Assembly: GCA_016929355.1 (NCBI GenBank)
Contig: JAFGJA010000127.1
Location: 1-27,641 of the forward strand
Length of the DNA stretch: 27,641 bases
Source of the DNA: Anaerolineae bacterium
GTDB taxonomy: Bacteria; Chloroflexota; Anaerolineae; Aggregatilineales; Aggregatilineaceae
Direction: 5' to 3'
Below are positions 1 through 9,000 of the stretch, piece after piece; the first letter of the stretch is position 1, and each line of letters opens with the position of its first letter. The notes below the pieces were generated by a model that saw only the letters and a program-made list of their open reading frames with translations, had not been told where the DNA came from and made no database searches. A program made the position numbers and the translations under genes.

Positions 1-1145
1 CTGAACACAAGATCAAACACGTAGCAGTAATGCGTAATAGGACCAACCTGGCAAAGCTCATTACCAGGATACTCCACATTACCACCCGGCGCAGCGAAGT
101 CAATCGCCGACTGACCATAGTTGCTGTAGTAAACGGGCGAATCCAGGAAAATATTCTCAGGATCGGTGGCCCAACCAATCGGCGCAGTCGCCGAAATGGT
201 AAGGATATGTGGGGTATCCGAAGGCAAGTGCAGCCAATTCTTGTCGTGATCGCGGTCTGCACCATCATTACCGGCTGAAGCAATCAACACTGCGCCCTCG
301 CTGTAAGCATAAGCGGCGGCACGGTTGAGCGCGGTGGTCAACGCGGCGGTTTCATTCGCATCGGGCGTCCGGGGGAAGTACGCACCAATGCTCATGGTGA
401 TGACATCAGCCTCCGCCTCACCTGCGGCATAGACAATCGCTGACAAAATCCAGTCAAACTCACCACTGCCTGCATCACTCAGCACCTTGCACAGCACCAA
501 TGTTGCATCTGGCGCAATCCCAATCGTACCGAAGCCATTATCGGCGGCAGCGACAGTACCAGCCGTGTGCGTGCCATGACTGTATGTGTCAGCCAACCCG
601 TAGACCAGAGTTTCGCCCGGAACAAAATTCTTGCTTGCCGCGAAATCAATATTGGGTTCGAGATCGGGGTGATCGGTATCAAATCCGGTATCTAACACAG
701 CCACGCGCACGCCTGCGCCGGTCACACCAGCCGCCCATGCTTCCGGCGCATTAACCGCATCATGACCCCATTGCAGGTCAAAGTAGAAATCATCATCACC
801 AGAGAATGGCGGATTGCTAACCGTCGCAGAAATTGCCACCGGTTCCACTGGATCAACATTCTCAACTTTGGCGTTCATAACCGCATACTGCACGCCACTA
901 ATACCAGCCGCCTTGACTGCAAAATTAGGATCACTTGATGATACAGCGACAACACCGATTTCGGGAATGACGTTCGTGACAACGCCACCCGCCGCGACGA
1001 TCTCAGCTTCTAATCCTTTAGCCAATTTGTTTCCATTGGCAATAACCAGATAGGACTGAGCTTCACCTTGCGCGGAAACGGAGAACAACGGAACCGCCCC
1101 AAGTAACAAAATAACAACTAACAAAAGGGTAACTGCTCGTTTCAT
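1..1145 (-). CDS. Secreted subtilisin-like serine protease (S8 family), 3' end outside the window
   Basis: This reading frame runs off the left edge; 381 codons are visible. The first ~26 residues form a signal peptide: Lys-Arg, a long Leu/Val/Ile core, then a Ser-Ala-Gln-like cleavage site. Residues ~30-115 look like an inhibitor-type propeptide. The catalytic domain starts near residue 120. The Asp motif is at VAVLDTGFD (D152), the His motif at SHGTHTAGT (H190), and the oxyanion-hole Asn at SAGNDG (N293). The FAAPG motif that precedes the Ser region is at ~350. The catalytic GTS-type Ser motif must lie beyond position 1, so activity cannot be confirmed. The ATG at 1145 is preceded by a strong AGGAGGA Shine-Dalgarno (SD) sequence. 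The protein is expected to be exported and self-processed, and to degrade extracellular protein. It is not obviously linked to its neighbours. The family call is firm; substrate is unknown. Confidence 0.93.
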   Translation of the reverse strand, partial: MKRAVTLLLVVILLLGAVPLFSVSAQGEAQSYLVIANGNKLAKGLEAEIVAAGGVVTNVIPEIGVVAVSSSDPNFAVKAAGISGVQYAVMNAKVENVDPVEPVAISATVSNPPFSGDDDFYFDLQWGHDAVNAPEAWAAGVTGAGVRVAVLDTGFDTDHPDLEPNIDFAASKNFVPGETLVYGLADTYSHGTHTAGTVAAADNGFGTIGIAPDATLVLCKVLSDAGSGEFDWILSAIVYAAGEAEADVITMSIGAYFPRTPDANETAALTTALNRAAAYAYSEGAVLIASAGNDGADRDHDKNWLHLPSDTPHILTISATAPIGWATDPENIFLDSPVYYSNYGQSAIDFAAPGGNVEYPGNELCQVGPITHYCYVFDLVF

Positions 1146-1157
1146 GGAAACATCCTC

Positions 1158-1196
1158 CTAAAGATGTCGGTAGTGGCGACCTTCTGATTGATGCAC
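1158..1196 (-). other. Possible leader mini-ORF upstream of the subtilase
   Basis: A GTG-initiated 12-codon frame (MHQSEGRHYRHL) sits behind a strong AAGGAGG SD with a 6-nt spacer (1203-1209). Its TAG stop overlaps the SD of the subtilase gene, an arrangement that would allow translational coupling. Another SD-like AAGGAGGG lies just upstream (about 1215-1222). The frame is too short to judge by coding statistics, so this is only a candidate. Confidence 0.22.
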
Positions 1197-1305
1197 TAAT
1201 TTCCTCCTTGTTTACCCTCCTTCATAGAAAAAGAGTAAAGGAAAAGGAAAGGGCGTAAATGACAATCAATCAATTATTCGCAGCACTAAAAATAAGTGAG
1301 CATGA

Positions 1306-1322
1306 GAATACATGTTGTATTC
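1306..1322. repeat. 17-bp interrupted palindrome
   Basis: GAATACA and TGTATTC are perfect 7-bp arms around a 3-bp centre, in the 286-bp stretch between the subtilase and the glycoside-hydrolase-like gene. It lies about 160 bp upstream of the subtilase ATG and could be a dimeric regulator site. No gene is visible in 1210-1431. Confidence 0.35.
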
Positions 1323-1392
1323 CCACTAATGAAACAGATGATAACGCAAGTCGGCAATTTTGCAAAAAATCACGAGAGTTATTGGCCCCAAT

Positions 1393-1409
1393 TTGGTATT
1401 AATTACCAA
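1393..1409. repeat. 17-bp interrupted palindrome downstream of the glycoside-hydrolase-like gene
   Basis: TTGGTA and TACCAA arms surround a 5-bp AT centre, just past the stop codon of the minus-strand gene at 1432. There is no T-run after it on either strand, so it is not a convincing intrinsic terminator. It may be a binding site or a weak 3' stem. Confidence 0.3.
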
Positions 1410-1431
1410 GTCCTCGCTCATTCCACATGCA

Positions 1432-2778
1432 TTATTGTTTCACTTGAATTAAAGCCGCCCAAAATCCATCCTCAGCAGGCGTAACCAACCGTGCATAATT
1501 CTTCATGTCGAGCACTTCAACACTGATTTTATCCGCATCAAGCCATTGACTCTGGCGAATATCCAGCCACCGAACATTTAATGATCCCTTTGCGTCAGAT
1601 ACATCCAGCAAAACATTCCCCCCATCAGGGAAGAAGACCACATACTCCCGCCCCGGCTGCGCCATACAATGCGCCTCATTGCCGCTCCGATTTTGCAGCA
1701 AGTCATTATGCGCCTCACACGCAAACACATCGACTTCCTGTGTCAACATCCGCATAGAGCGGAGATGCGCCTGTGCAATTTCGCTGAGACCCAAGCCAGC
1801 AGGAGGCCGGTGAAACCGCGCAGCAGCCAGCCCACCCAAGACATTGCGCCAGAAGCGTTCTTGCCCATCTCGATTTGTACCATAACGTCCGGTGTTCGCT
1901 CCATAAATTTTGACGCTGTTCATGGGCCGGATATGGCCTGATGCCCGCACACGGCGGCACAATTCATGCAGGTTATCCCAATGCGCGTCGGCTGAATTAT
2001 GGTTATTCTGTGAGCCATCGATAAATGTATACAATTCGGGATGAACAATAGTCGCCAGATGCTCATCGTCAAGAATGTTCCAGGCATCCCACATCTCAGT
2101 GCAATGCACCGGCAAGCCAGCCTCACCAGCTTGCTGCTGGATATAACGCGCCCAATATGCGCCCCACTCCGGCGATTCATTCGTTTCGTTATCCATGCAG
2201 TACAACACATTGCCGTATTCGAGCGCAATCGACAGCAAACGATCTACATGAATATGCTGGTATGGCAACAAAACTGTATTGTTGTCGAGCGCGGGAACCG
2301 AACGGAAAAATGCGTTTTCTTTCAGACCGGGGTGGGTGTTGATGTCAAGGAGCAACCCCGACTCAGCCGCCGTATAGTTACTATTATTCTTGGGATTGAA
2401 TGGATTCAACTGCCAGGGCGCACGCGCAAAATCGAAGCGATCCCATACTTCAATTTGGACGATAATATCCCGCGCCGCACATAGTTCAAGAAAATACTCA
2501 AACTTGCGCCAATATTCAACACCGGGCTGGTTCAAATCATAAAGGCCAGTTATCGGATCACGCTCAAACGGCCAGACATCCCCTTCATCGCGGCTGGACA
2601 GGGTGCAGCGCACATAATTGCCACCAACAGCGTGCAACACATCTAACTGCGCTTCAATATCGGGAATCTGAAACAAATTATCTTCAACGCTGCCACCTAA
2701 CAACAACACCGGCTGTCCTTTATACTGCCAATAAAATGGATTGTGTTGGTAAGGTTGAATCCGGTCTTGAACCCACAT
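1432..2778 (-). CDS. Putative TIM-barrel glycoside hydrolase (cellulase-superfamily-like), cytoplasmic
   Basis: 448 residues with no signal peptide. The N-terminal ~330 residues look like a GH-A-clan (GH5-like or apiosidase-like) barrel. They open with a short GQPVLLLGGS strand, followed by GGNYVRCTL and an IIVQIEVWDRFDF strand. A Met-Asp-Asn-Glu motif (N197-E198) resembles the Asn-Glu acid/base pair of clan GH-A. E228 in HCTEMWD is another acidic candidate. The nucleophile is not assigned with confidence. The last ~90 residues form a small beta-rich C-terminal domain like those that follow DUF4038-type barrels. The start is supported by AAGGA 7 nt before the ATG. It is divergent from a glycosyltransferase gene, so it may act on an intracellular or imported oligosaccharide. 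Substrate is unknown. Confidence 0.7.
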   Translation of the reverse strand: MWVQDRIQPYQHNPFYWQYKGQPVLLLGGSVEDNLFQIPDIEAQLDVLHAVGGNYVRCTLSSRDEGDVWPFERDPITGLYDLNQPGVEYWRKFEYFLELCAARDIIVQIEVWDRFDFARAPWQLNPFNPKNNSNYTAAESGLLLDINTHPGLKENAFFRSVPALDNNTVLLPYQHIHVDRLLSIALEYGNVLYCMDNETNESPEWGAYWARYIQQQAGEAGLPVHCTEMWDAWNILDDEHLATIVHPELYTFIDGSQNNHNSADAHWDNLHELCRRVRASGHIRPMNSVKIYGANTGRYGTNRDGQERFWRNVLGGLAAARFHRPPAGLGLSEIAQAHLRSMRMLTQEVDVFACEAHNDLLQNRSGNEAHCMAQPGREYVVFFPDGGNVLLDVSDAKGSLNVRWLDIRQSQWLDADKISVEVLDMKNYARLVTPAEDGFWAALIQVKQ

Positions 2779-2820
2779 CAGGTATTCCTTTCGACTAAAA
2801 ATTTACTATACTTGTCAGAG

Positions 2821-2872
2821 GGCATTATAACGCCAACATAGCGGCTTGTTAGATAATGCCGCGTGCGTTATA
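2821..2872. repeat. Two nested inverted repeats in a divergent promoter region
   Basis: GGCATTAT (2821-2828) pairs with ATAATGCC (2853-2860), and the overlapping TATAACGC (2826-2833) pairs with GCGTTATA (2865-2872). Both are perfect 8-bp matches. Centre-to-centre spacing for the first pair is 32 bp, about three helical turns. They flank the shared -35 region, so a regulator could bind both arms. Confidence 0.4.
2824..2852 (-). promoter_or_regulatory. Predicted sigma70-type promoter for the minus-strand glycoside-hydrolase-like gene
   Basis: On the minus strand, -35 CTAACA (2847-2852), a 17-bp spacer and a perfect -10 TATAAT (2824-2829). The transcript would start near 2817, giving a leader of about 38 nt before the ATG at 2778. 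Confidence 0.55.
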
Positions 2873-2874
2873 GT
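2846..2874 (+). promoter_or_regulatory. Predicted sigma70-type promoter for the GT4 glycosyltransferase
   Basis: -35 TTGTTA (2846-2851), a 17-bp spacer and -10 TATAGT (2869-2874). The start would be near 2881, about 32 nt before the ATG at 2913. Its -35 lies on top of the -35 of the divergent promoter, so the two cannot easily be occupied at once. Confidence 0.5.
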
Positions 2875-2912
2875 TTGCCAGACCTCGACACTCAAATCAT
2901 ACAGGAAACTCT

Positions 2913-4103
2913 ATGGATATTCTCCTCATTTACTCCACTCCTAACCTCGGAGGGGCAGAAATCTATGCGCTGAACTATCTCAGTGTACTCAAAGATGAAG
3001 TTGAGTTTTTAGTTGTTGGCCCAGAGAACAGCTTTCTAACAACCGAAGCACGCGCACAAGGGATTGCCACGTTGGAAGTGCCGCTCAGTTATCCGCAATG
3101 CGATATAACTCAAGTGGTACAGTCCGCCCACCTCATTGAACGCTATATGAAACAACAGAATTTTCAGCCAACGCTGGTCCAGGTGCATCATTTACCCGCC
3201 GCGATGGTTGGCAGTTTGCTGGTCCGCGAATGCGACATTCCCCTGTTATTCAATCTGGATTCGGCATACATTCGGGAGACTTATCGTCAGTTTCTGCGCG
3301 TTGTGCCCAACTATGTCTTGGGGGGATCATACACCTGTCAAACGTATATTTTGGACAAGGCACTGCAAACGCCCGAACGTACCTTTGTTATGCCGGGTGG
3401 CATCGAGGTCAACCGCTTTCCGCCAGTGAGCGATCATACCCGATCTGCGGCGCGCGCTGCGCTGGAATTAAATGGCCGCCACACCATCATTGGGTTCGCT
3501 GCACGTTTAGTGCCGGATAAAGGTGTCATTCCAACGATTGAAGCGTTCAAATTACTGTTAGAGGATAGCGAAGTTAGCCACCGTCACGATCTGCGCTTGC
3601 TGGTGGCAGGCAGCGGCCCATTACAAAATGAACTCAAGCAATTTGCGCAGGCCAATGGATTAACTAACCAGTTGCATATCCTGGACAATCTCTCTCACGA
3701 TCAAATGCCCGATTTTTACGCCGCGCTGGACGTTTTAGTGCTGCCAACACGCCGCGAAGGTCGTCCGCTTGTCGTGCAGGAAGCGCTTGTCAGTGGCGTG
3801 CCGGTTGTGGCGACTCCCGTGGGGGATATTCCATTGATGGTTACACATGGGATAAATGGTTATATCATTCCGGTTGCGCAGAACAACCATCATCATGATC
3901 CCCATTTGGAAAACATTATTGATATGGTATCACCTGAGCAAATTGCGGCAGGGATCAAAACAATACTCAACGAACCCCAGTTCCGGCAAAACCTGATCGC
4001 TTCAAATCAGGATTTTCGTGACGAATTTGACAACGTTGCCCAATCACAAAAACTGCTAGCGGTTTACGAACAAATTAAGGCACGCACCAAGCAATTCGTC
4101 TAG
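2913..4103 (+). CDS. Glycosyltransferase family 4 (GT-B fold)
   Basis: 396 residues, a usual length for GT4 enzymes, which move a sugar from an activated nucleotide donor to a lipid, sugar or polymer acceptor at the cytoplasmic face of the membrane. The N-terminal half begins with the acceptor-side GGAE motif (TPNLGGAEIYA). The C-terminal donor-binding half starts near residue 190 with GFAARLVPDKG. It carries the E-x7-E signature at E282 and E290 (EGRPLVVQE), then SGVPVVATPVGDIP. An ACAGGAAA SD lies just before the ATG. No membrane segments are seen. It could act in exopolysaccharide or glycolipid synthesis; donor and acceptor cannot be deduced. It converges with the GAF gene, separated by only 22 bp. 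Confidence 0.9.
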   Translation: MDILLIYSTPNLGGAEIYALNYLSVLKDEVEFLVVGPENSFLTTEARAQGIATLEVPLSYPQCDITQVVQSAHLIERYMKQQNFQPTLVQVHHLPAAMVGSLLVRECDIPLLFNLDSAYIRETYRQFLRVVPNYVLGGSYTCQTYILDKALQTPERTFVMPGGIEVNRFPPVSDHTRSAARAALELNGRHTIIGFAARLVPDKGVIPTIEAFKLLLEDSEVSHRHDLRLLVAGSGPLQNELKQFAQANGLTNQLHILDNLSHDQMPDFYAALDVLVLPTRREGRPLVVQEALVSGVPVVATPVGDIPLMVTHGINGYIIPVAQNNHHHDPHLENIIDMVSPEQIAAGIKTILNEPQFRQNLIASNQDFRDEFDNVAQSQKLLAVYEQIKARTKQFV

Positions 4104-4125
4104 CAACCATAGGAAAAGGGAAAAC

Positions 4126-5016
4126 CTAATCCGGATTCTTTTTCTCGCTGGCCTGTTTGCGCATCTCGCGCGCTTTGCCAACCAGGTCTTTGAAATATTC
4201 GGATTCCGTCACTTCTGCGACCTGTTGCTCCACACGCTGTTGGTCAATGATGATTTGCAGATTTTCGACCTGCCGCCGGGCTTCTTTCAAATCATCGCGC
4301 ACCTGCTCAAAAATCCGTGCGTTAGAAATAGCAATCGCTGCTTGGCTGGCAAACGCGCTCAGAATCGGAATATCACTCGGCCTGAAAATGCCTTGCTCAA
4401 TCCGGTTATCGGCGTACAACACGCCCACCACTTCTTCTTTTAGCAACAGGGGAATCACGATCAGCGAACGCAGATCGTGGCTGAATACGCTGCGCATTTC
4501 CTGAAACCGTTCATCATCCTGGGCATTGGTTGTAACCAATGGTTTTTGCGCATCAATCGCTGCCTGGATAATCCCCTGGCTAAACGTCACATCTTGTTCA
4601 GAGATCGTTTCCTGTTCCCAGTTACGCGCCGCTTGCACATGCAATTCTTCAGAATTCGCTTGGCGCAACATCAGGTAAGCGCGTTCAGCACCGGTCAGTT
4701 TAACAATCGTATCCATCACTTCCTCTAGAACCTGATCCAGTTCCAAAGAGGAGGTAATCAACGCTGATGTATGCGCCAACTCTTGAAATTGGGACAATTC
4801 ACGGCGAACAGCCTGACCATTGCGCCCAATATTATCTAAACTATCCTGCAAGCCATGCACCATATCATTAAAATCGATGAGAATTTGAATCCCGCGTTTG
4901 TTCAAAACTTGAATTGTGCGATTGATCGCCTTACCGATTTGCTCAGTTTGATTAACCGATTCATTCAGGTAAGTTGTTAGTTCTTCGACGTGAGAGCTTG
5001 CTTCATATTCTGTCAT
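4126..5016 (-). CDS. GAF-domain sensor-like protein flanked by coiled coils
   Basis: 296 residues from the chosen ATG (5016), which has GGAG 6 nt upstream. An in-frame ATG pair at 5043/5040 would add 8-9 residues but has a poorer SD. Residues ~1-85 are helical and Gln/Asn/Glu-rich, probably a coiled coil. Residues ~90-235 form a GAF domain: ITSSLELDQVLEEVMDTIV, GAERAYLMLR, SRSLI-like and IPLLLKEEVVGVLYADNR segments, ending in FASQAAIAISNARIFEQV. A second coiled coil fills the C-terminus. There is no kinase, GGDEF, HTH or membrane segment, so it is an adaptor or sensor without its own output domain. The ligand is unknown. It probably works through a partner via the coiled coils. Confidence 0.82.
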   Translation of the reverse strand: MTEYEASSHVEELTTYLNESVNQTEQIGKAINRTIQVLNKRGIQILIDFNDMVHGLQDSLDNIGRNGQAVRRELSQFQELAHTSALITSSLELDQVLEEVMDTIVKLTGAERAYLMLRQANSEELHVQAARNWEQETISEQDVTFSQGIIQAAIDAQKPLVTTNAQDDERFQEMRSVFSHDLRSLIVIPLLLKEEVVGVLYADNRIEQGIFRPSDIPILSAFASQAAIAISNARIFEQVRDDLKEARRQVENLQIIIDQQRVEQQVAEVTESEYFKDLVGKAREMRKQASEKKNPD

Positions 5017-5106
5017 GACCTGCTCCGACCCATTTAGCATCATTTATCCCAAACACAAGATTTAGTATAGAATTGTTTCAAGAGTTGTAGTTAACGAAGT
5101 GATCAA

Positions 5107-5134
5107 TTGAGTACAGCAAAACAAAATTTATAAA
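5107..5134 (+). promoter_or_regulatory. Predicted promoter for the acyltransferase-kinase gene pair
   Basis: -35 TTGAGT (5107-5112), a 16-bp spacer and -10 TATAAA (5129-5134), in an AT-rich divergent intergenic region. The predicted start near 5141 gives a leader of about 70 nt to the ATG at 5210. Confidence 0.4.
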
Positions 5135-5209
5135 ATAACATCAGTTAGAATTAAGTATACCGCAATTCGTATCTTGCAAGCGAGTTTTTTCGCAGGAGAA
5201 AACAGCTTT

Positions 5210-5992
5210 ATGCAGTATATTAGCCCTCAAGCAACACTTGAACCCGGTGTATTTGTGGGAAGAAATGTCGCCATTCTCGGCCCATGCATCATTAAACATG
5301 GTACGATTATTGAGGACAATTGTATTATTGGCAAACCCTCTCGGCTACAACTTGCCGATTTAGCTGCTCAACTAGACCAATCTAATGCCCCGATTGACTA
5401 TCAAGTTTATGATAAACTGGTGAGCACATCAACCGTAATTGGTGAAAAATCATTAATACATAGTGGCACGATCATTTATTCTGGCGTCCAACTTGGGCGG
5501 GAAAGTATGTGTGAAGATCGGGTCGTGATTCGTTGGGATACAACGATTGGCGATTACACAAAAGTGCTGCGCAATGGCTTTGTGGGCGCTAAAGTCACCA
5601 TTGGCGCGTATTGTCACATCGGCAATATGGTCGGCAACGATACGGTGATCGGGAACTATACCACCAGTTTTGGCGAACTGGTTCACCAATTTCTCGTGTT
5701 GGGTAGTGGCGAACAAACAGATACCTATAGCCAATATGACGTAGGGGGCAAAGACCCCGCTCCCTATATCGGTGATTATGTAACCATCGGCAGCAAAGCA
5801 TTGGTGGTGGGGGGCGTAACTATTGAGTCGCGTTCATTTGTGGCTGCCGGAGCCATCGTCACCAAAGATATCCCTACCGGCACACTGGTCATGGGAACCA
5901 ACCAACACCACTCAATCATGGATTTGGACGGCAGCCTTAAAGATAGCTATTTGTCAATTTTGGCATCAAGCAAACCTGATACCGATAAATAA
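5210..5992 (+). CDS. Left-handed beta-helix (hexapeptide-repeat) acyltransferase
   Basis: 260 residues. I chose the ATG at 5210 because AGGAG lies 11 nt upstream. A TTG at 5174 is in frame but has no SD. Nearly the whole protein is built from imperfect [LIV]-G-x-x-x-x turns (PGVFVGRNVAILGP, GTIIEDNCIIG, ATIGDYTKV-like, KVTIGAYCHIG, PYIGDYVTIGSKALVVGGVTI, AIVTKDIPTGTLVMG), as in LpxA, DapH and WbbJ-type trimeric enzymes. These transfer acetyl or other acyl groups to sugars or amino acids. An extra loop at about residues 38-72 interrupts the helix. Substrate cannot be assigned. It ends 39 nt before the giant kinase gene and is probably co-transcribed with it. Confidence 0.85.
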   Translation: MQYISPQATLEPGVFVGRNVAILGPCIIKHGTIIEDNCIIGKPSRLQLADLAAQLDQSNAPIDYQVYDKLVSTSTVIGEKSLIHSGTIIYSGVQLGRESMCEDRVVIRWDTTIGDYTKVLRNGFVGAKVTIGAYCHIGNMVGNDTVIGNYTTSFGELVHQFLVLGSGEQTDTYSQYDVGGKDPAPYIGDYVTIGSKALVVGGVTIESRSFVAAGAIVTKDIPTGTLVMGTNQHHSIMDLDGSLKDSYLSILASSKPDTDK

Positions 5993-6031
5993 CCCGGCAG
6001 AGGCCAAAACCGCAAAAGGGATTTCATAATT

Positions 6032-9000
6032 ATGATCGCTGAAAAGGAAATAAAAGGGTATGTACTACAAGAAGTGCTGGGGGAAGGTGGTTTTGGCGCA
6101 GTCTATCGCGCCTATCAACCTCTGGTTAAACGTGAAGTTGCCATCAAGGTTATTTTGCCCCGCCTCGCCAGCCAACCCGAATTTGTGCGGCGGTTTGAGG
6201 CCGAAGCGCAGTTAATCGCGCGCCTGGAACACCTGCATATCGTTCCCCTCTACGACTACTGGCGCGATCTATCGGGCGCGTATCTCGTCATGCGAATGCT
6301 GCGTGGCGGTAACTTAGAAACATCGTTGCGCCGGGGAGAACTATGGACATTGGACGACGTGGTTACGCTTGTCGATCAGATCGCCAGCGCCTTACACGTT
6401 GCCCACCAGAATCACGTTATCCATCGTGATCTGAAACCAGCCAACATTCTGCTAGATGATGAAAGAAACGGTTTTCTCTCGGATTTTGGCATTGCTACCG
6501 ATTTTACCGCTCAACGCACATCCGATGAGGATGCCGCCGAAGTCGTGGGTACGCCAGCCTACATCACGCCGGAACAAATCCAAAGCGGCCAGATTTCTCC
6601 GCAAACGGATATTTACAGCTTCGGGATGGTGATCTTCGAACTGCTGACAGGTCGCCCGCCCTTTGTTGAAACCTCATCGTCAGATTTCATCGTCAAACAC
6701 CTGACCGCACCAATCCCGAAAATCACGTCGATCAAACCCAATCTGCCCGCCAAGCTGGATGATGTTTTCGCCATTGCAACAGCCAAAGCACCAGAGGATC
6801 GCTTCCCTGATGTCCTGTCCTTTGCGCAAGCCTTCAAGCGCGCAGTGCGTGATACGCCGCGACCAGAAACAGAAACCGTCACCGATGATGAGTTTGATGA
6901 TTTGATCGTCATCGCTGGTGATATTGAGCAATTTACCATCACCTCCAATATGCTCGACCTGGAAGCGCCAGACATCCATCTGGTCAATCCCTATAAAGGG
7001 TTGCGCGCGTTTCAGGAAGGTGATTCGAGCGATTTTTATGGACGCGAAGACTTAATCCGCACGCTGTTGGATCGCTTGCAGGAAAACGATCCTAACGCGC
7101 GTTTTCTGGCCGTCGTTGGCCCCAGTGGGAGCGGTAAATCGAGCGTAGTCAAAGCGGGCGTCATCCCGGCGCTGCGGCACGGCGCACTCCCCCACTCGGA
7201 GAAATTCTTCATTACCGAAATGGTGCCGAGTGTCGATGCCATGGTTGAACTCGAAAATGCGATCATGAGCGTTGCCATTCACCCACCTACCGACATCACC
7301 AACCGCCTGCGCGCCAGCCATGACGGTCTTCATCACGTCATCAACGAAATCTTGCCCCGTGACAATACCAGCGAATTTTTCATCCTGATCGATCAATTCG
7401 AGGAAGTCTTCACCCAGACCGAAGATAATGCGGTGCGTGTCCACTTCATCGAGAGTTTGCGTTATGCTGTCACCCATCCCGAAAGCCGGATGCGGGCGGC
7501 GATCACGATCCGCGCCGACTTTTACGATAAGCCCCTCCTCTATCCTGAATTTGGCGCCTTGGTGCGCAGCCGCACCGAGGTCGTACTACCGCTCTCCAAG
7601 GCTGAATTGCACGATACAATTGTCAAACCCGCCGAAAATGCCGGAGCCATCGTCGAAGATGATCTGATCACAGCGATCATCAACGATGTGAACGAGGAAC
7701 CAGGCACGCTCCCCCTGCTCCAATATGCCCTGACCGAATTATTCGAGCGCCGCACCGGGCGCACCCTCACGCTGGAAAGTTACCAGGACAGTGGCGGCGT
7801 ACTGGGATCATTGGCTCGGCGCGCCGAAGAACTTTATGAGGAAATGGACGACGAACGCCGCGAAGCCATCCGCCAACTCTTCATGCGTCTGGTCACACTT
7901 GGCGAGGGCACTGAGGATACCCGGCGGCGCGTGTTATGGTCCGAACTGGCCTTTCAACGCGAACATGATGATCCGTTGCAGCATGTTCTGAATGAATTTG
8001 GCCGCTATCGCCTGCTGACCTTCGACTCCGACCCGCAAACACGCGAACCTACTGTCGAAGTAGCCCATGAAGCATTGATCCGGCAGTGGCAGCGCTTACG
8101 TGATTGGTTGGAAAACAGCCGCGAAGATATTCGCGCCCAACGACGATTAAGCAACTCGGTCAACGAATGGAAAAATGCCAACGAGGATGTGAGTTTCCTG
8201 GCTGACGGTGTGCGGCTGACTCAATTCGAGATGCTGCGCGACTCTGAAAACATTGTATTGACCGGTGAAGAAACAGCCTATATTCGCGCCAGCGTCGATT
8301 TGCGCGAAGCCAAAGCCCGCGAAGAAGCCGCACGTCAGGCCCGCGAAGAAGCTTTGCGCGAACGAGTACGCCGCGTTTTGATGGGCTTGGTGGCGGTGTT
8401 GACAGTTGGCATGATAATTGCGGGCATTTTGGCCTGGTTTGCATTCCAAAAACGCAATGACGCCCTTGATGCCCGCGATGCTGCCGAACGCAAAGCGCAA
8501 GAGGTGCGCAGTTTGGGATTAGCGCAGGTTGCGGGACGCATTCCGCGCGATGGGGATACACCATTCGAAGCGATTACGCTGGCAATGGAATCAGTTCTGC
8601 TCGAAAACCCACCCGCCGAATCACAACGGACGCTGACCAACGTTGTTTGGCAACCGGGCGCGCTGCATCGCCTGACCGGACATACGGATTTACTGTGGAG
8701 TGTAGCCTACAGTCCCGACGGGTCCATGATTGCCTCAACCTCAAGCGATCAAACGATACGAATCTGGGACGCCGAAACCGGCCAACCGATTCAGGTGCTT
8801 AATGAAGATAAAAACGGCCATACCAATGGGATCGTCGCGGTGAATTTCAGCCCGGATAACACGCAGGTTGTGACCGGATCATGGGATACCAATGTGGTTG
8901 TCTGGAACCTCGCTGATGGTACTATCGCTTATACCACCGCCGATACTACAGTCAGCCCGCAGCAGGGTGTATACGGTGTGGCCTTCACCCCGGATGGTGA

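Noticed and set aside
1296..1484. Plus-strand 62-codon frame between the subtilase and hydrolase-like genes
   Set aside because: No SD, overlaps the 3' end of a well-supported minus-strand gene, and the sequence is not protein-like.
5174..5209. TTG start 12 codons upstream for the hexapeptide acyltransferase
   Set aside because: No SD in front of it, whereas AGGAG precedes the ATG at 5210, and the extra residues do not fit the repeat pattern.
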